64,000 nucleotides of DNA from Gordionus sp. m RMFG-2023 (Eukaryota > Nematomorpha > Gordioida > Chordodea > Parachordodidae): contig NC_088775.1 of NCBI RefSeq assembly GCF_954871325.1, positions 977,473 to 1,041,472 of the forward strand. Reading direction: 5' to 3'. Under the pieces are notes generated by a model that made no database searches, was not told the origin of the DNA, and saw only the letters and a program-made list of their open reading frames with translations. Of this stretch, positions 49,191-64,000 are shown one piece after another; position 1 is the first letter of the stretch; each line of letters starts with the position of its first letter. Both the position numbers and the translations under genes were made by a program.

Positions 49191-50600
49191 AAAAAATATG
49201 TGAATTTATTGAATATTTAAATGTTATAAGATAAATCAGTATGGAAATTCATGAATGTATAAAATAAGTGTTAAATTGGTTATAATGTTAAATATTAAAA
49301 AGTCTATATGTAAATTTATTGATATATTATATGTGTTGGAAGGTTAAAAGTTATTTTTAAAAACAAGTTGTTTAATAAGTTTTAAAAATAAGTATTGAAA
49401 AAAAAAGAAGAAAGTAAGATAACTTCTGGTGAGAAAAAAGGGAGGCAATCCTTGAGTCTAAATTGGGTGGATTGAGAAGACTTTTGAATATTAATGTTTG
49501 AAGTTAAATTATCCCTTTCTTTGGAATTGAAGCCTCTTGAAGAATAGACATGTTTGATTTAATAGAGAAAATAGACCGGATTTATTGTTGGTACATAATT
49601 GTTGTTAAGATTCCAATGAGTTTTCCTTTACAACATTCTGTTATATTGCTGGATTCAATTTTATGAGATTGGGTGACATAATGATGATGTTAAGGTGAAT
49701 TTGTGGTTGCAGTAGAAGATGTTACTTTATATCTCTATTGTTTCTCTTTAAAAAGAGTGTCAAATGTCATAAATGCTTGATTATATAATGTGCTGTAACC
49801 ATCTTGATGGATGATGCTAAGGTGAATTTATAATTGCTTCAATTTGTAATGCCAGCTAAAATTGGGGAGATGTTACTTCTGATGTATATAAAAAAAGATG
49901 GAGTTGCTTGATTAAGGTTATTTCAATTGGTCATTGATATAGTAAATGAATAGTCAAATAGGTTTTGTTAGTTGGTATTATATTATAAATTTTAATTATT
50001 AGTCAAAGGCGAAGATAGCCTGAATAATCACAAATTGGAATAATATTCTTTAGGACTATTGGTTCCACTGACAAAGAAAAAATATTGCGAAAGATTCAAA
50101 AGGATTTTTCTAATTGTTGATGATTTTCAAAGAACCATGCTAGATTATTTAAGGGCTTTATCCCAAAATAATGTCAAAATTTTGTTCTACCATTAATTCA
50201 TCTAATAATCGAAAAACCTTGTGATACAATAAAATTAATGTTTTCAATAAAACACAAGAAAATTTTCAAAGCGGACATTCATAAAAATGGTAATAATATT
50301 TTGAGCATATACTATATTTTATAATGCATTTAAAAAAAAATAAAACTAATATTTAATTTATAAAAATGAAAAAAAATTTTGAGAATAAGTTATATTTTTG
50401 AGAATTTTGCATACAAATTTATTTTTTTTTGTGGTAAAATATAGGAATTGTTAATTCCGTAATATTTAAGTTATATTTAGAAGAATTTTGCATACAAATT
50501 TAATTTTTTTTTGTGTTAAAATATTTAAATTATTTTTTATAGGAGAATTTTGCCTACAAATTATATTTTTTATTTCAAATTTTTATTGACCCCACCTTTA
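49191..50600. other. Intergenic AT-rich sequence, no gene seen
   Basis: Mostly AT-rich filler, including a repeated gagaattttgcatacaaatt at 50400-50560. Nothing coding recognised. Confidence 0.45.
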
Positions 50601-50689
50601 CAACATTTTATTTAGGCTTTTCTTTAATCCCAATCATGGAAAAATAAAGGAGTTTTTTAATTATTAAACTTAAATATTTAAAAATAAAT

Positions 50690-50950
50690 AAATTTTTCCA
50701 TATTCTATTACGATTTATTTGTTTTCCCAGTATTGGTAATATATATATCGATAAATTTTTCCATATTCTATTACGATTTATTTGTTTTCCCGGTATTGGT
50801 AATATATATATCGATAAATTTTTCCATATTCTATTACGATTTATTTGTTTTCCCAGTATTGGTAATATATATATATCGATAAATTTTTCCATATTCTATT
50901 ACGATTTATTTGTTTTCCCAGTATTGGTAATATATATATCGATAAATTTT
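50690..50950 (-). repeat. Minisatellite, four 63-65-bp units in the 3' flank of gene E
   Basis: Units share atattctattacgatttatt, gttttcccagtattgg and atatatatcgataaattttt. Period 63, 63, 65. Read in the direction of gene E each unit contains AATAAA. Confidence 0.9.
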
Positions 50951-51007
50951 TCTCTTCGAATAATTAAGTTATAAATTATTTTACAAATATGAAAAATGGC
51001 GATTGTT

Positions 51008-53835
<2,828 letters not shown>

Positions 53836-53868
53836 CTATTGATTTAGCTTTAATTTTTTTTAAAAAAA

Positions 53869-53886
53869 TATATATATAATTAGCCT
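53869..53886 (-). promoter_or_regulatory. Candidate TATA element of gene E
   Basis: In gene direction ggctaattatatatat lies about 34-50 bp before the ATG, matching the block upstream of B and C. Confidence 0.4.
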
Positions 53887-54129
53887 AGTTAGTTTAATAG
53901 TTATAATTAGCTATTGGCCAAGTTTATTTTAAAAATATCGGTATCTGATGAGATAACTGGTCGGCTAACAACTGTGGTTAGCGGATTTTTTAGCTGGGCG
54001 GAAAAATAAGCGATTCATCAACTATATCAACTATAATAATTAGCAATATGGCAAGGTTAAAAAAAATAAATTCTAAAATATTATTAGAAAATTCGAATAT
54101 AAATGGTATTTAATAAATACACCCCCCCC

Positions 54130-56140
54130 CCACCATCCTCCCTTACCACTGTTTCATCTAGATAAGGAACTTATTCTGTATCCTCATGATTATTTTCTGA
54201 TGCTCTTCCAGCGATCCTAAGTAATGAGTCCAGGCTAGTTTCTAAGGATTTTTAAAAAAAACCCGAATATTTCTACTCTTTTATCATTCCTTTCTCTCAC
54301 ATTCATATAGACACCAGTTCCCCAATATTTTAAAGTATTGTTCGTTTCAAAGTGAATTTGAGTATTTGTTTGTTCCAAGTGAAAAAAAGGTTTGCCAGTG
54401 AAAGACATCCTTATTTTTACTTTTAACTTTCTTAAATAAATCGCAAAGTTATTTATAAATATATAAATGCAACATAAATATTAAAATAAATAATAATGGG
54501 GGTTCGAGACAGAAATGTGAAAACCAGAACCCGGGTTCGAGAATTTTAAAATTACCGATTTTCCAAAGATGGGTTATAACCTGCCCCAGGCCCATTTTAC
54601 CCCGGGTTTAATGAGTTGTCTTTAAATCGGTCTCTGTTTGTTGAGGTTTCAAAATGTCTAACCAAACAAATTTTAAATTTCCTGAACCCGGGTTCTGGTT
54701 CACATCCCTGGGATTTGAGATTTTTTTTTCCTATAAGCTTAATTATGAAGGCTAAAAAAAAATTTTTTTGATGCATGACTCTAATAATGATCTTCATTCC
54801 TATACTTAGAGCAAGCCACTTCACTCCCCCTTCCTTAATATTATAATCAACTGGTTGATGCACTTGTCCAGACCCGGGGTTCAGACCTCCATTTTTTAAC
54901 GCGTAAACGAAGGTTTTTCTCTCTGCGGAGGAATCGCGTTTTATATTGTAATTTACTCATATTACACTCATCTCGGGCATGTTGCTTACTCGACAATTTT
55001 CAAAACAAATCCATTGACGTTCCCATTTTATAACATTTTACATCCCCCCCCCCTTCCCCCCCAATTCCTCAAAAACGACTTGACATTTATGTTTTTTTTT
55101 AATTTCCTTGGGGAATCATATTCTAAGCAAGTGATAATTCTAGAGTAATATCACCAGAACTCGCCTTTCCAGTTTTATATACAATCCTACCTTCTGTCCA
55201 TAAATTTTTTAGTTATATGTTCACTCTTCAATCAGCTTCGGGTCCAATAATCAGGTTTCTCTTCTCTTCCCTGTTGTGCGACAGCAAACATTTCCTAATA
55301 TAATTCACAAAATTACACTGATTTATTCTTCTCTGAAGGATTTAGGTATAAACTCTTAACAATAACTGTCAACCTGAGACTTCCTTCCAGAATAACTCAA
55401 CTCCCCTCCCCCAACACACCACCGAGACTGTAGATAGCGATTCAATTATAGAATGGATAGACTGAAGATCCTAACCCCTTATTTTTTTTCAATTGCGACA
55501 ACATGTTAGAGAACCCTAATAATATGATCACTTCCCCAAATTTAGTTTCATTTTGCTGGTGTCTAAGAAGCATTTAAGCAGCATCAGACAAATATTATTT
55601 TTTTATATAAAGGATTCACATATTTTAAGCCAAATAATATTTAAATTAACCTGTGTAACGTCAAACGATATGATAGAATTAGATTATCAGTGTTTTCTTT
55701 CAACAATTTTATCTGAATTAATACAGTATAATAATATTTTTTTTTAAAGTTCAAAACTTACTTTAATTAATTTAAAACATTATATTTATATTTAAAACTT
55801 TAATTAATTTAAAACTTTAATTTTGCATTTAAAAACTTTATTCAAATAATTAAGAAGAATATAAGTAAAATTAATTTTGTAACAATCATATTAAAATAAT
55901 CTCATTACTTAACAATAATATGCGATGATGATCTCAATATTTATAAAGAAACGTCATACATGAATATATATATAATATTTATCATCATAAAATGGATATA
56001 ATAATTAACGAGTTATTATTTATATCGATAGATGGTAACTGAAAGCTTCATTCCTCTGAAGAAGAACTAGGAAAGTTATCTTGAGTTAGTGGTAAAAATT
56101 TGTCAAGGAATGCCTATCAAAACTGCATATTCTCAATAAT
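54130..56140 (-). repeat. Shared upstream module, inverted copy of gene E
   Basis: Reverse-complement match to the modules of B and C ('caactggttgatgcact', 'aggtataaactctta', 'cgtcatacatgaata'). It is interrupted at about 54510-54720 by a single copy of the repeat that is tandem at 56981-57552. Confidence 0.65.
54510..54720 (+). repeat. Dispersed copy of the CCCGGGTTCGAG repeat
   Basis: Contains aacccgggttcgagaa, cctgccccaggcccatttta and ccccgggtttaatgag, as in the 190-bp array at 56981-57552, with a shared right part (aaatcggtctctgtttgtt). Confidence 0.7.
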
Positions 56141-56760
56141 AATAAGGAAATTCCCTATATAATATGAAATAAATGTTCGATTACTTATAACGATACATTA
56201 TATAATATATAATTTCTAATTTTTTCTTTTTAGATTTCACCTTTTTCTGGTGGTAAACTCCTTGCAATATCTCTCTTTCCACTTTATGTTAGTCATTACT
56301 ATCTCTTTCATCTAATTTATATTTCTTCATATTGGCTTCTAACTTTATGGCCCCATTGAAGTTTTGGCCTTCCTCTTTTACGTTTGCCCCATCACTTCCA
56401 AACTCTTAACCTTATTTCCTGTATAGTTCATAGGGACCCTCTCATTGTGTGCCCGTAACCACCTAAGTCTGTTTACCATTATCTTAGTCTCAATAGGCAC
56501 TACCTTTAAAATTCCAATATTCTTGCACTTCGCATCTTATTCTTTCTTGCTACCCCAGCATTCATCTTTATATACATGTATGTATATGATGAACCAAAAA
56601 AAAGATAAATAAATATTTTTCATAAGTATCTTCGGAAATCAAACTGTAAAAAGTCGTAAAATATATTTATGTTAAAAAGCCAGAGGGTTCTTATTAAGTT
56701 TTCAGCTAAAAAAAGATTATGTAAAGGCATCGTAGATTATGGCCAATAGATGCCCAAATG
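56141..56760. other. Intergenic between E and F, no gene seen
   Basis: Pyrimidine-biased, unusually less AT-rich stretch at 56225-56560. On the minus strand it has scattered open pieces but no motif I recognise; it could be an old transposon fragment. Confidence 0.35.
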
Positions 56761-56938
56761 AGTGTTGCTAACTCAATACTTCATCCACAATAATACTAGG
56801 CAGACCTGAAGATTAAGCTTGTAGAAGGAACAGAGGTTTGGACATCTATTAGCGAAATCTCGTAGATTAGGGCAATATTTGTCCGGGCTAAAATATTGAG
56901 TTAGCCGTTTTTAAACGAGTCCAACACTTGTCCAAGCA
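56761..56938. mobile_element. MITE of the AGTGTTG family
   Basis: Starts agtgttgctaactcaata and ends cgagtccaacact. It shares 'ctaaaatattgagttagccg' and 'cttgtagaaggaaca' with 30675-30923. Confidence 0.6.
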
Positions 56939-56980
56939 TTTCTGCCAGCTACGAGCACGATATTACTTTGGTTACAATTT

Positions 56981-57552
56981 TAACCGAGTCCGTTATCATC
57001 CAAAATAGACCCGCATCGGGCATTTTAACAACACCGGATGTGAACCCGCCTAACGAGAAATTTTAAATTTAATTTGATGGAAATTTTGATAACCGAGGAA
57101 CTTAATCAAAACCGATTTCCTGAGAGGGGTCCGAACCTGCCCCAGGTCCATTTTACCCCGGGTTTAATGTTAACCGAGTCCGTTATCATCCAAAATAGAC
57201 CCGCATCGGGCATTTTAACAACACCGGATGTGAACCCGCCTAACGAGAAATTTTAAATTTAATTTGATGGAAATTTTGATAACCGAAGAACTTAATCAAA
57301 ACCGATTTCCTGAGAGGGGTCCGAACCTGCCCCAGGTCCATTTTACCCCGGGTTTAATGTTAACCGAGTCCGTTATCATCCAAAATAGACCCGCATCGGG
57401 CATTTTAACAACACCGGATGTGAACCCGCCGAACCCGGGTTCGAGAAATTTTAAATTTAATTTGATGGAAATTTTGATAACGGGAGAACTTAACCAAAGC
57501 CGATTTCCTGAGAGGGGTCCGAACCTGCCCCAGGTCAATTTTACCCCGGGTT
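56981..57552 (+). repeat. Satellite-like array, three 190-bp units
   Basis: taaccgagtccgttatcatc occurs at 56981, 57171 and 57361, exactly 190 bp apart. The first two units are almost identical. The third has about 11 extra bases with a cccgggttcgag motif and continues into the unique right part of the dispersed repeat. Open frames through the array are chance products of the repeat. Confidence 0.95.
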
Positions 57553-57774
57553 TAATGAGTTTGTCCTTAAATCGGTCTCTGTTTGTTCTGCGGTTTCAAA
57601 GTGCCCAACCAAACATTTTTAAATTTCCCTGGTTTTTTTTTCCCACAAATATTCGCTTTATTATTCGCGTGAAAAAATTGTACTTTTTAAAAAAATTTAA
57701 TTTTTATCCCTTCTTTCGCAAATGGGGTTGAATTAAAACATAGAGACCGGGTTATTTCCTTTTTGAATAAACCG

Positions 57775-57965
57775 TAGTTAAACGGGATCCGATCCGTTAA
57801 AAAATGGCCAGCTCAATATTTTAGTCAGTCAGTTTTACCCGGACCTGAAAATTTTGATCATAGATAACGCATCTGTTCATACACCTATTAGTGAAGCATT
57901 GAGGCTTAGGCGATATATTTTCTGGATAAAATAATGAGTTAACCGTTTTTATAAATCGGCAATCG
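57775..57965. mobile_element. Diverged MITE of the AGTGTTG family
   Basis: Landmarks gttaaaaaatggccagctca, cctattagtgaagcattg and aataatgagttaaccgtttt match the family interior. Its ends are worn. A TCTTC microsatellite (57962-58045) adjoins it. Confidence 0.45.
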
Positions 57966-58045
57966 AGTTCTCTTCTCTTCTCTTCTCTTCTCTTCTCTTC
58001 TCTTCTCTTCTCTTCTCTTCTCTTTTCTTCTCTTCTAATCTCTTC
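57962..58045 (+). repeat. TCTTC microsatellite
   Basis: About 80 bp of TCTTC pentamers. Confidence 0.95.
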
Positions 58046-59371
58046 TAAATAACAGTATATGGAAGGTAAATCTAAGTTTACACATAAAGATTATTTTTCT
58101 AGCAGAGTTTATAAATATTTCATATACAGTTTTTGTTTTCTATTATCGTATTGTTTTTTATGTTTTTAAAAAAAAAATTTAATATCAAATGAAGATGAAT
58201 TTAATAAAAAAAACAATTGTTGATCAATTTTTTTCAAATTTTCTTCTAATAATCCGAAATTAAAGTTTTTTTTTAAAAAAAATAACTAAAGTTTTTTTTA
58301 AAGATTAAAGTTTTAAATTTAATTTAAATAATGTTTTAATTAAAAAAATTTAAGAGTTCTTTTATAAAAAACAATATAAAAAACAATATAATAATAATAC
58401 CAGATTCATTACAAAAAATATATATTAAGCTTGAAAGAGATAATACAGTTGTGGTTTAATTCTATAATATCGTTTAACGTTAGCGTTACAAGTAAATTTT
58501 AATATATTTGTTCGAAAATAATTATGATGCGAAGTTTTATATTCTGTTAAAAACACTGGTAAATCAAGTTAAGAATCTGGTTGGCAAGTCCCATGTTATC
58601 GGGGTTCCCTAAGATACTATAGCGTCATCAAAATTATCGGTATGTTAGCAACCTAAGGTAGGTATCATCTAGTCTGTCTATTTTTATCTGGGAGGTAGGG
58701 GTGAGGGTGGGGGTAGCCATATTGGCTTGAGGGGATGAATCCTCGAGAGAAGAATCTATCAAAGAAGGAATTTTGAGAATGGAAAAGAAAACGTTTGCTA
58801 TTTTGGGGGTCCAGCTGGGAAGAAAGATAATGACCTGATTTTAAGATGATCTAAAGGACCGAGTTAAATTTTGTGCGCACGACAAAGTAAGGTCGTGATT
58901 GACGAGGCGGGTGACACATAGAATTACGAGCGTTGTTAGAGAATTGTGCTGAGAAAAAGATTCTCTAAAGGCATAAGAATGAGATTAGAACCCAAATATT
59001 TAATTTTTTTTTTTGAATGGGTGGTAGAAGATCTAAAAGGGTTGTAAACGCAGGAGTTAGAGGATCTGTTATAAAATATTAGGGGGGATGCCAACATACC
59101 CGAGAGTATTTGTCGAGGTTCAGAAAAGAAGATCGTATTAGGGATTCCGCAGAATCGGAATCAGCCTGAGACAGCTATTTAATTTTTCGGTCGGCAGTTA
59201 TCTCACTATCTATAGTTTTTAATTTCTCAATTAGAGAATTTTTCCTCCTACAAGCGCTTGAAGATTTAGCCGGTAGAATCAGACTATTTTTTTTAACCAA
59301 TTCCCCAATACCATTACAAATTATTAACATTTTTATAAAAAATATAAATTTGAAAGGCTAATATAAAAAGG
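58046..59371 (+). other. Upstream region of gene F with partial module
   Basis: 58046-58650 is AT-rich filler. 58690-59300 is a partial, diverged module ('gaaaacgtttgct', 'gaagaaagataatgacctga', 'gccaacatacccgag', 'gcgcttgaagatttag'). No other gene seen. Confidence 0.5.
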
Positions 59372-62300
59372 ATGAACCAATCAAAAAACGTCCAATCTCT
59401 TCCAATAATAACATCGTTATTCATCGTCATAATATGGGCATCCAATCGCGTTCACGGAGCAACTTACGTAGAAACATCCGATACTGGTATGAGCCCGAAA
59501 AATATATACATGTGTTAGGGCAATGTGTTTTTTCCCGGCAATGTTTTGAGCGCCAAATTTTAAAATTTAAAAAAATATCTGATTTAACCGGAAATGGATT
59601 CCGGCATGTTTGGAATACCAATCTTTATGAACTGCAATTTAGCCGTTAATCTTGAAGTCAATCATAATTATGGAAAAACTAATATAAATTGTATTAAGTT
59701 TCAAAAGTTTATGGTTGAAATTGGCTGAAATTTATAGGGTGAGGTATTCCAAACATGATAGAATATATTTCTGGTAAAAATCAAATTTTTTAAGTTTATA
59801 AAAAACTAAAAAAACTTGCTTAAATAATGATTTTAAAGTTGTAAAAAAACACACATTGCCAGATGTAAAATAAATATTGCCGAAAAAAACACGTAAAAAC
59901 ACATTGACGCTAAACATATATATTATAATATTATTATTTCTATTTTAAATCGAATTATTCTAATAATTTTTACCCATTTTTTTTTACACATTATATATTT
60001 TTTAAAGTTTAGCTTCATTTCATTTCATTTCATTTCATTTCTTTTACTTTTTTTTTAAAATTATTGTAATCTAAAGTTATTTGATGTATTTTAAACCTTT
60101 GTATTTTTAAATGAATGGCCGATAACAAAAACGACAAAGGAAATTCTTTACATTTAAATATAAAATTAACCTGATTGGTCATTCCCGTTTAATCTACAAA
60201 AATAATTTTACGCCATTTTGTAAAAAAAACATATGAGTGGAGATTAGGGCTTATATAGTTGGACCGGCTCACAAATTGTTCGAAGTTATTTTACGGGTCG
60301 GTTAAAATCCCCTCCGCCCCGACCTAACGAAACTCGCATTGACATTTTATCCGTCACTCAATCTATAAAAAAATAAAATTGATTGACAGATTTATTTGCT
60401 TAAAAACAAAATGGCGGTATAAGTTCAATCAGAACAACAATGTATATAATAGCTCCTTCCCTAAATTAAAGATCCCTAAATATTTTTTTTATTATGATTT
60501 AGGTCAATGTACGCTACGCGTTATGGGGCAAGATGATACTCTTAACCCCGGGGAAATATGGAAATCATCTCACGATCTGTGCACGGAATGTTCATGCCGC
60601 CAATCCCCAGACGACGGTTTATGGCATACGGATTGTAAAAGGTAATCCACCAAAAACGTTTCGATTTGGTAAATCCCTTCCGCGTCATGTGACTATATAT
60701 CGAACTTAGGGAAGTGTTTTTTAGTAAAAAAAAAGAGACATCCATCCCTGATGAAAATATCCTTCAAATCACGATAAATTTTTTATTTTAGTAGTCTTAG
60801 TTGGTTCTGAAAATAAATTTTTTTTTTAAAAAAAACTCACCACCCTCTAGATTCATCTGTAGATGGAAAGATGTTGCTAAGTGTAAGCCGAATAAATGAA
60901 TGAATGAGTGAATAAATAAATAAATGAATTCAAAAATATCTCCCGGGCTATCCACATAATAAACATATATCGCGGGAGTAAATAAAAAGGCGCGGGGCTA
61001 AATCACATGGGATTTTAATTTGGCATCTGTCAGAAGTGATCTCATTATTTTGATTGGTTGAACAGGCCTTCTAGCCATTTGTCACCATTCACGTCCATAA
61101 CTAATTAATCTAAGGTTGGTAAGTTGCTTTGTATGATTTCCTGTTAAATTAGATAGTTCAAGAAACACGACCACAAAAGCTGCATTTCATATTTTCTTTA
61201 AATGTTTCTGCAGCTAGATATGCAAAATTAAGTAACGAATCCTCAATTGCTAATTAGATTAAAAATGAGTTCTCGATTAGTGATAGAGATGGCGTATGTG
61301 GAACAATTGTTTGCGGTATAGCAAAGCGTAGATCAGGTCTAAGGGGTAATTAGCAGACATTATCTGGCAAAATTTAGATTAAAAAATATTCTTTACGGAT
61401 TTGATTTAAATGTCGTAATTTTTGGGAAGATTTGTGGAATTAGGAAAGTACCTAGACTAAAAAACAGAATTTTGGGAATGCTTGAGAAGTTTTTAATGGG
61501 TCTGATGCAAAGATAAGAATCTAAGGAGATATTGCACTGATGTAACATAATTAAGGTTTCTATATCATATGAATATTTGGATATTGGTTAAACTTCCAAT
61601 TGGTGATCCAAGTACCTAATCATTTGATCATGGGAGTAAATATGTCTAGGATGGGTGAAGATTATTTTTGTTTTTGAATAAATTTAACATTTTCCTTTTA
61701 TCTAAATGATATGTTAAGTTTTTAAAACTAAAGATAATGATAATGCTAAGGGTTTTGTTTATTTCGTTTATAGCTCCTGAAAGTAGTATAACATCATCTA
61801 AATACCAAACGTTCAGGTTAAGATCCCACTTAATCTTTATAGATCTTGAATTATTTTCTTTATTGAAAAATGGAACAAGAATGGACCTGGAGAATCGTCT
61901 GCTGAAGTCCCTGCGCTGATTTCTATATATGGCAATATTGATGGGTTTTCCATACCTTGAATGTATGTAGTCTACGAATTCAGAATATTTTTCATGGAAA
62001 ACTCTGAATCACAATGTTTTGTGAATTTAATAAATTTAAAGTATTTTGCGATGTCAAATTCGAGATGGTAAAATTCTGTATACAGACCCTGACTTTAAAT
62101 CTAATCCGAGTTTGTTTGATCGAAGAAATATGATAATAAATCTAATTATGGAATAATCCCGCATAAAAACACTCCCAATGCTAAATTTAATCCTGAAGAG
62201 ACATAGACCCGATATCATCCACTTCGTTGTTATTATTAAGGTTAGCTCTAAATTTACGTATTCAAGCCAAGCATATTTTTCTCTCTCATGATATTTAATA

Positions 62301-62461
62301 TTAATAATATATTATGTGGTTGATTATTACAATATTTCCTAGTTATATATATAATTTTTTCCAGCTGTGCAAGTATTAAAATAATAAATTTGAAATTTAA
62401 AGTGATCAGCCGAGTTCCGCTCGATATTTAGCAATAACCGATTTTTATGTTGAAGAAAGAT

Positions 62462-62509
<48 letters not shown>

Positions 62510-62671
62510 AATATCGGAATGAATAAATAATTTTATTTTTTTTATATTTTTCCTCTTCTTTATAATAACGATAACAGCTGTGGAGTTGTAGCTACACCCT
62601 GTGAGAGTATTCCTGATGACGATACCCTATATCCGGATTGCTGTCCAAAACTCTGCGGCAACATATCCTGA
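59372..62671 (+). CDS. Secreted single-VWC-domain peptide, paralogue F
   Basis: Exons 59372-59486, 60503-60641 and 62578-62671 (TGA) join at phase 1 and 2 introns, giving 115 aa. The signal peptide starts MNQSKNVQSLPIITS, with core LFIVIIWASNRVHG. The VWC domain is the clearest of the set: C1-x23-C2-x2-C3-x-C4 (LNPGEIW, LCTECSC), TDCKSC, TPC and YPDCCPKLC, ten cysteines. Almost no tail follows (GNIS). Similarity of exon 2 (NPGE.WKS..D.C.ECSC) puts it closest to A by eye. AATAAA follows the stop by 3 bp. Intron 2 contains the best-preserved antisense LINE relic, and a 53-bp AAAG run lies about 65 bp before exon 3. Likely secreted; function unknown. Confidence 0.9.
60015..60041 (+). repeat. CATTT microsatellite in intron 1 of gene F
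   Basis: Five to six cattt units, in intron 1. Confidence 0.8.
61080..62110 (-). mobile_element. Old LINE relic, antisense in intron 2 of gene F
   Basis: Minus-strand reading gives DSPGPFLFHFSIKKIIQDL near 61915-61850 (the QGD-SPGP reverse transcriptase block). After a frame change it gives LNVWYLDDVILLSGAINEIN near 61818-61759, the catalytic YxDD block. This parallels WYIDDGILCG in the LINE at 45-48 kb, so both belong to related families. Not active. Confidence 0.75.
62459..62511 (+). repeat. AAAG microsatellite in intron 2 of gene F
   Basis: About 50 bp of AAAG units, about 65 bp upstream of the exon 3 acceptor. Confidence 0.9.
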
Positions 62672-62674
62672 CCC

Positions 62675-62680
62675 AATAAA
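62675..62680 (+). terminator. Polyadenylation signal of gene F
   Basis: AATAAA 3 bp after the TGA stop. Confidence 0.5.
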
Positions 62681-62848
62681 CAAAACAACAACAACAATTC
62701 TATTTGATTATTTCTATAATTTACTTACATATTTGTTTTGATGAAACAGATAATATATGCGACAATTATTTTACAATGTGTTTTTACGAATTCTGCAAAC
62801 ACAAAATAAACGGTATTTAAAAAAAAAAAAATACGAAATTCATTTTAT

Positions 62849-63150
62849 TAGTGTTGTTAAACAGCTGGTTTAGAATCGATTTTTTTTAAAATGGCTGACT
62901 CAATATTTTAGCCAGAAAAATGTTACCTAAGCCGAAGAGAAGAGAAGAGAAGAGAAGAGAAGAGAAGAGAAGAGAAGAGAAGAGAAGAGAGAGAAGAGAA
63001 GAGAAGAGAAGAGAAGAGAGAGAAGAGAAGAGAGAGAAGAGAAGAGAAGAGAAGAGAGGATAAGCTACGCTAATAGATGTACAAATTTTTATTCCTTCTA
63101 CAAGCAAAATCTTCAGGATTGCGTAATATTATTCTGGATGAAATATTGAG
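62849..63150. mobile_element. MITE of the AGTGTTGTTAAA family with internal AGAAG microsatellite
   Basis: Starts tagtgttgttaaacagctgg and has family landmarks gactcaatattttagccaga and cttctacaagcaaaatcttc. A 125-bp AGAAG tract (62934-63060) sits inside. The right end is not recognisable. Confidence 0.55.
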
Positions 63151-63814
63151 TTTAAATCTCATACAGCGTCTACATGAGCAATGGGGGGTAAGAACAGTTT
63201 GTATCCATGGGAGGGGGGGGGATAATCTATTAAATTTTCTAAGATGAAGTTGGAATAAAATGTATTGCTGTTTAAAAATTAATACTTTTTTTATTATAGA
63301 CCTATGATTGGTAAAACATCGAACCAAATATATATATTATACACAGTTATAGACATTATAATTCCGAATATAATGTATTTTCTGGATCATTTTGTGCTTA
63401 TCCTTTTGAATGTGTAATTTAAAAGGAGTTAGAGATTCTAACAGTAAAACTCATATTCATGCCCTAACAATATACAATAATGCATTCGTTGTAAATGTGG
63501 GGTTTTTTTTTAAATTGAATCTATAGTTCTAAAAAAAATAACTCTTTTCAGGTTCACAATATTTTGATAGTTGGTTGTAGAGCATTAATAGTTGTAAATG
63601 TGTATTTTTTACATTATATACAATATTTCTTTAGATTTTATATTTAATTTTATACGATATCATATGACAATCTTATAAGTTATGCATATTTCGAATATCA
63701 AAAAAATGTCAATCAATTTATTATTCAGGGAATAGGAAACTCTAAAACCAGAGCCTAGTAATAAATTGGCACTGTCATTATATATTACTCCATTCAAATT
63801 TTGTTTATTGATTC
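63151..63814. other. Right-hand intergenic sequence, no gene seen
   Basis: AT-rich sequence with a short segment (cagcgtctacatgag, ggggggtaagaacagtttg) also present in intron 2 of gene C at 31040-31260. Nothing coding recognised. Confidence 0.45.
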
Positions 63815-63987
63815 CAGAGTTGTTAAAATATACTTTTTAAATGGATCTAGATACAGATACAACGTCTAAAATAATATCTGAATACAGATTATTTAATCAA
63901 AAATCTATCTAGATACAGATACACATACCACATTTTTATTTCTAGATAAAGGATAGATACTTGTATCTAGATCCTTTAACAACTCTG
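63815..63987. mobile_element. hAT-type MITE (CAGAGTT..AACTCTG), full-length copy
   Basis: 173 bp, starting cagagttgttaaaatatac and ending cctttaacaactctg, between perfect 8-bp repeats attgattc (63807-63814 and 63988-63995). It is longer than the copies at 30148, 33308 and 38897 by an extra segment near the right end. Confidence 0.9.
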
Positions 63988-64000
63988 ATTGATTCCCTTT

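Noticed and set aside
50608-50892. Regular 63-bp repeats resembling a CRISPR array, and a repeat peptide frame
   Set aside because: The units are head-to-tail with no unique spacers, in a eukaryotic genome. It is a minisatellite.
57074-57731. Long repeated open frame of 60-155 codons
   Set aside because: It is produced by the 190-bp satellite unit, which happens to lack stops in one frame. No start context, splice sites or homology.

Overview
The window is very AT-rich eukaryotic DNA (roughly 70-75% A+T by eye), packed with microsatellites, MITEs and old transposons. Its main content is a cluster of six intact-looking paralogous genes for small secreted cysteine-rich proteins (111-128 aa), each with one von Willebrand factor type C (VWC) domain of the kind seen in arthropod single-VWC, La1-like and Vago-like peptides. 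I infer an arthropod, most likely a chelicerate (spider, scorpion or relative), from the family expansion, base composition and repeats. Nothing in the sequence names a species. No rRNA, tRNA, CRISPR array or retrovirus/LTR element was recognised.

Layout. 1-2625 (-): the 3' part of an unidentified multi-exon, Ser/Thr-rich gene that runs off the left edge. 6344-9295 (-): VWC gene A. 17441-20733 (+): B. 28142-32707 (+): C. 37936-41530 (+): D. 42110-42205 (-): a decayed first exon of a seventh unit. 45240-49190 (-): a LINE with restriction-like endonuclease and tandem 300-bp units at its 5' side. 51008-53835 (-): E. 59372-62671 (+): F. Every VWC gene has three exons. Exon 1 carries the signal peptide, exon 2 the CxxCxC half of the domain, and exon 3 the CC half plus a variable tail. 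Intron phases are 1 then 2 in all six.

The cluster grew by duplication with inversion. B and C lie in a direct tandem duplication of about 10 kb (14.68-25.58 and 25.58-35.38 kb), followed by a truncated third copy of the unit's left end (35.38-36.88 kb). A shared upstream module of up to about 2.5 kb precedes A, B, C, D, the relic, E and, in part, F, always in gene orientation. Intron 2 of B, C, E and F carries the same old LINE relic antisense to the gene. That LINE is related to the younger one at 45-48 kb, which allows relative dating.

The paralogues differ most in the second half of the domain. A, D and F have CCxxxC; B and E have CCC; C lacks the seventh and tenth cysteines together. 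C-terminal tails range from very basic (D, E) to acidic (C). This suggests diversification of a secreted effector family (venom, immune or other extracellular role; not decidable here). Transposons add fine structure: a 2.03-kb non-autonomous hAT nested in an older TIR element, MITEs with clean 8-bp target duplications, and a MITE carried inside another MITE.
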